Origin: Bog-756 sp052143895
GTDB taxonomy: Bacteria; Actinomycetota; Acidimicrobiia; Acidimicrobiales; RAAP-2
Length of the DNA: 15,400 bases
Reading direction: 5' to 3'
Assembly: GCA_052143895.1 (NCBI GenBank)
Contig: JBKQRT010000400.1
Span: forward strand, 1-15,400
Shown: positions 13,889-15,400 of the stretch, in pieces
Numbering within the stretch: position 1 is the first letter of the stretch
How the letters are laid out: each line of letters starts with the position of its first letter
Made by a program: the position numbers and the translations under genes
The notes under the pieces: model-generated
What the model saw: the letters and a program-made list of their open reading frames with translations, nothing else
Told to the model about the DNA's origin: nothing
Databases searched by the model: none

Positions 13889-13958
13889 CCCGGCGGCTAC
13901 AGCCACCCGGACGACCCGTGGCCCACCGGGCGGACGCGCCACCCGCCCCGGGGTCGCC

Positions 13959-15400
13959 TCAGAAGAGCGCCCTGGCCGCCTTGGCATCGGGCTTGCCGGC
14001 CGCGGTGAGGGGGATCTCGTCGACCGCCAGGAGCTGGCGGGGCAGCTTGTACCCGGCGATGCGGTCCCGACAGTGCTCCCGGAGGTCCTCGAGGGACGGG
14101 CTCGCCAAGCCCGGCCGGGCGTGGAGCACCACCGCCACCCGCTCCCCGAACCGCTCGTCGGGGACGCCCACCACGATGGCGTCGTACACGGCCGGATGGC
14201 TCTTGATCGCCGCCTCGACCTCCTCGGGGAAGATCTTCTCCCCGCCCGAATTGATCGATGCCGAGCCCCGGCCGAGCACGGTGATGGTGCCGTCGGGCTC
14301 CACCGAGGCCAAGTCGCCGGGGATCGACCAGCGCACACCGCTCGCGTCGACGGGGAAGGTGACGGCCGTCTTCTCCTCGTCCTTGTAGTAGCCGAGCGGA
14401 ATCCGCCCGGTCCGCGCCAGGTGGCCGATCCGCCCATCGCCGGGGCGGAGCGGGCGGAGGTCGTCGTCGAGCACCGAGGTGTCGTCGCTCATCACGAAGC
14501 GGGGCCCGGCGACGCCCTCGTCGACCGCCCCCTGTGCACCGCTCTCGCTGGAACCGAACCGGTCCATGATCATGACGGTGGGCAGCTGCGCCTTGAGCTC
14601 GTCCTTGACAGTCTTCGACAGCATCGCGCCGCCCGATCCGATCACGGCCAGGGTGGAGGTGTCGTAGGTCCCGGGAGGTGCCGTGGCGAGGGCATCGGCC
14701 AGCGGACGGGCCATGGCGTCGCCGACGAGCCCGAGCGAGACGACTCCCTCGTCCCCGACGAGGCGCCACAGCGTGTCGGGGTCGTAGTGGTGGCTCGTGT
14801 AGAGCACGACTGTGCCCCCCATCATGAATCCGTTCCACATCACCCACTGCGCGTTGCCGTGCATGAGTGGGGCAACGACCAGCATCACCACCCGCTTGGC
14901 GTCGTCGGTATCGAGCCGGCCGGCCAGCTCCTCGGCGTCGGTGATCGGTTCGGCCCCCCATCCCCCTCCACCCATGGCCGTGAAGAAGATGTCCTCGTGA
15001 CGCCAGAGCACCCCCTTGGGCATGCCGGTGGTCCCGCCGGTGTAGAGGACGTAAATGTCGTCGGGCGACCGGGGCCCGAAGTCCCGCACCGGCGATGCGG
15101 ACCCCAGAGCCTCCTCGTAGGGGACGGCCGACGGCAGCTGGTCGGGCAGCCCCGAGTCGTCCTCGAGGAGCACGAGGTCGAGCGGCCGGGCCAGCGGCTC
15201 GCCGTCGAGGGAGTCGGCGACCAGCGGCCCGAGGGCCCGCTCGAAGACGAGCAGGTCGAGATCGGCGTTCTCGATGACATAGCGGAGCTCCGGTGCCACG
15301 TAGCGGTAGTTGAGGTTGACCGGCACCGCCCGCGCCTTGTAGCAGCCGATCATCGCCTCGGCCCACTCGGCCCGGTTGTAGGCAAGGATGCCGACGTGGG
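13959..15400 (-). CDS. Acyl-CoA synthetase (FadD19-like AMP-forming ligase), 5' end outside window
   Basis: Adenylate-forming enzyme that activates a carboxylic acid to its CoA thioester. The visible 479 residues start mid-protein; the frame continues to the edge (HVGILAYNRAEWAEA before the internal ATG at 15353), so that ATG is not the start. The AMP-binding loop YTGGTTGMPKG is at visible residues 119-129, followed by VLWRHEDIF, a wording I associate with actinobacterial steroid side-chain ligases such as FadD19. GRGSASINSGGEKIFPEEVE is the hinge/A8 region, and AGKPD near the end holds the catalytic lysine. All key residues are present. Expected full length is about 520-550 residues, so some 40-70 are missing. 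It converges with the gene pair ending at 13888. Substrate inference is moderate. Confidence 0.92.
   Translation of the reverse strand, partial: HVGILAYNRAEWAEAMIGCYKARAVPVNLNYRYVAPELRYVIENADLDLLVFERALGPLVADSLDGEPLARPLDLVLLEDDSGLPDQLPSAVPYEEALGSASPVRDFGPRSPDDIYVLYTGGTTGMPKGVLWRHEDIFFTAMGGGGWGAEPITDAEELAGRLDTDDAKRVVMLVVAPLMHGNAQWVMWNGFMMGGTVVLYTSHHYDPDTLWRLVGDEGVVSLGLVGDAMARPLADALATAPPGTYDTSTLAVIGSGGAMLSKTVKDELKAQLPTVMIMDRFGSSESGAQGAVDEGVAGPRFVMSDDTSVLDDDLRPLRPGDGRIGHLARTGRIPLGYYKDEEKTAVTFPVDASGVRWSIPGDLASVEPDGTITVLGRGSASINSGGEKIFPEEVEAAIKSHPAVYDAIVVGVPDERFGERVAVVLHARPGLASPSLEDLREHCRDRIAGYKLPRQLLAVDEIPLTAAGKPDAKAARALF

Noticed and set aside
13889..13958. Terminator between the convergent genes at 13888 and 13959
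   Set aside because: Only weak, interrupted pairing (CCCG with CGGG) could be found, so no feature was called.

Overview
The window is high-GC DNA with GC-rich third codon positions, GTG starts, ATGA stop/start overlaps and several promoters lying so close to start codons that transcripts would be leaderless or nearly so. Together with trehalose synthase, a GpgS-type glucosyltransferase and a steroid-type acyl-CoA synthetase, this points to an actinobacterium, perhaps an Acidimicrobiia-like lineage (inference). I saw no mobile element, CRISPR array, tRNA or rRNA.

Layout. 1-1092 (-): the N-terminal three quarters of trehalose-6-phosphate synthase, running off the left edge. 1178-3489 (+): a TetR regulator and a 14-helix DHA2 efflux pump, with a perfect inverted-repeat operator over the tetR promoter and a second partial copy inside the first codons of the pump gene. 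4361-3546 (-): glucosyl-3-phosphoglycerate synthase. 4481-6148 (+): a SAM riboswitch followed by a threonine-synthase-like PLP enzyme and a small sulfur-carrier protein ending in GG. This fits the MetM/MetO route, which makes homocysteine from O-phosphohomoserine. 8092-6191 (-): a cytochrome P450 and a TetR regulator in one operon with a palindromic operator at the P450 start. 8301-8522 (-): a small, possibly decayed cysteine-containing ORF. 9023-8658 (-): EthD-family protein. 9904-9131 (-): class I SAM methyltransferase. 10052-10975 (+): hexapeptide acyltransferase, overlapping tail to tail by 220 nt with 11952-10756 (-), a membrane-anchored patatin-like lipase. 12021-13888 (+): two translationally coupled genes that look like tandem relatives of a PD-(D/E)XK nuclease fold with the catalytic residues lost. 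15400-13959 (-): an acyl-CoA synthetase of FadD19-like type, cut by the right edge.

How they work together. The clearest system is the riboswitch-controlled metM-metO pair: methionine synthesis would be shut by SAM, and sulfur would arrive as a protein thiocarboxylate. OtsA and GpgS both make glucose-based compatible solutes or glycolipid precursors. The P450, FadD-like ligase and EthD protein are of kinds found in steroid or branched-lipid catabolism, but they are not in one operon here. The most unexplained unit is the degenerate nuclease-fold pair divergent from the patatin lipase.
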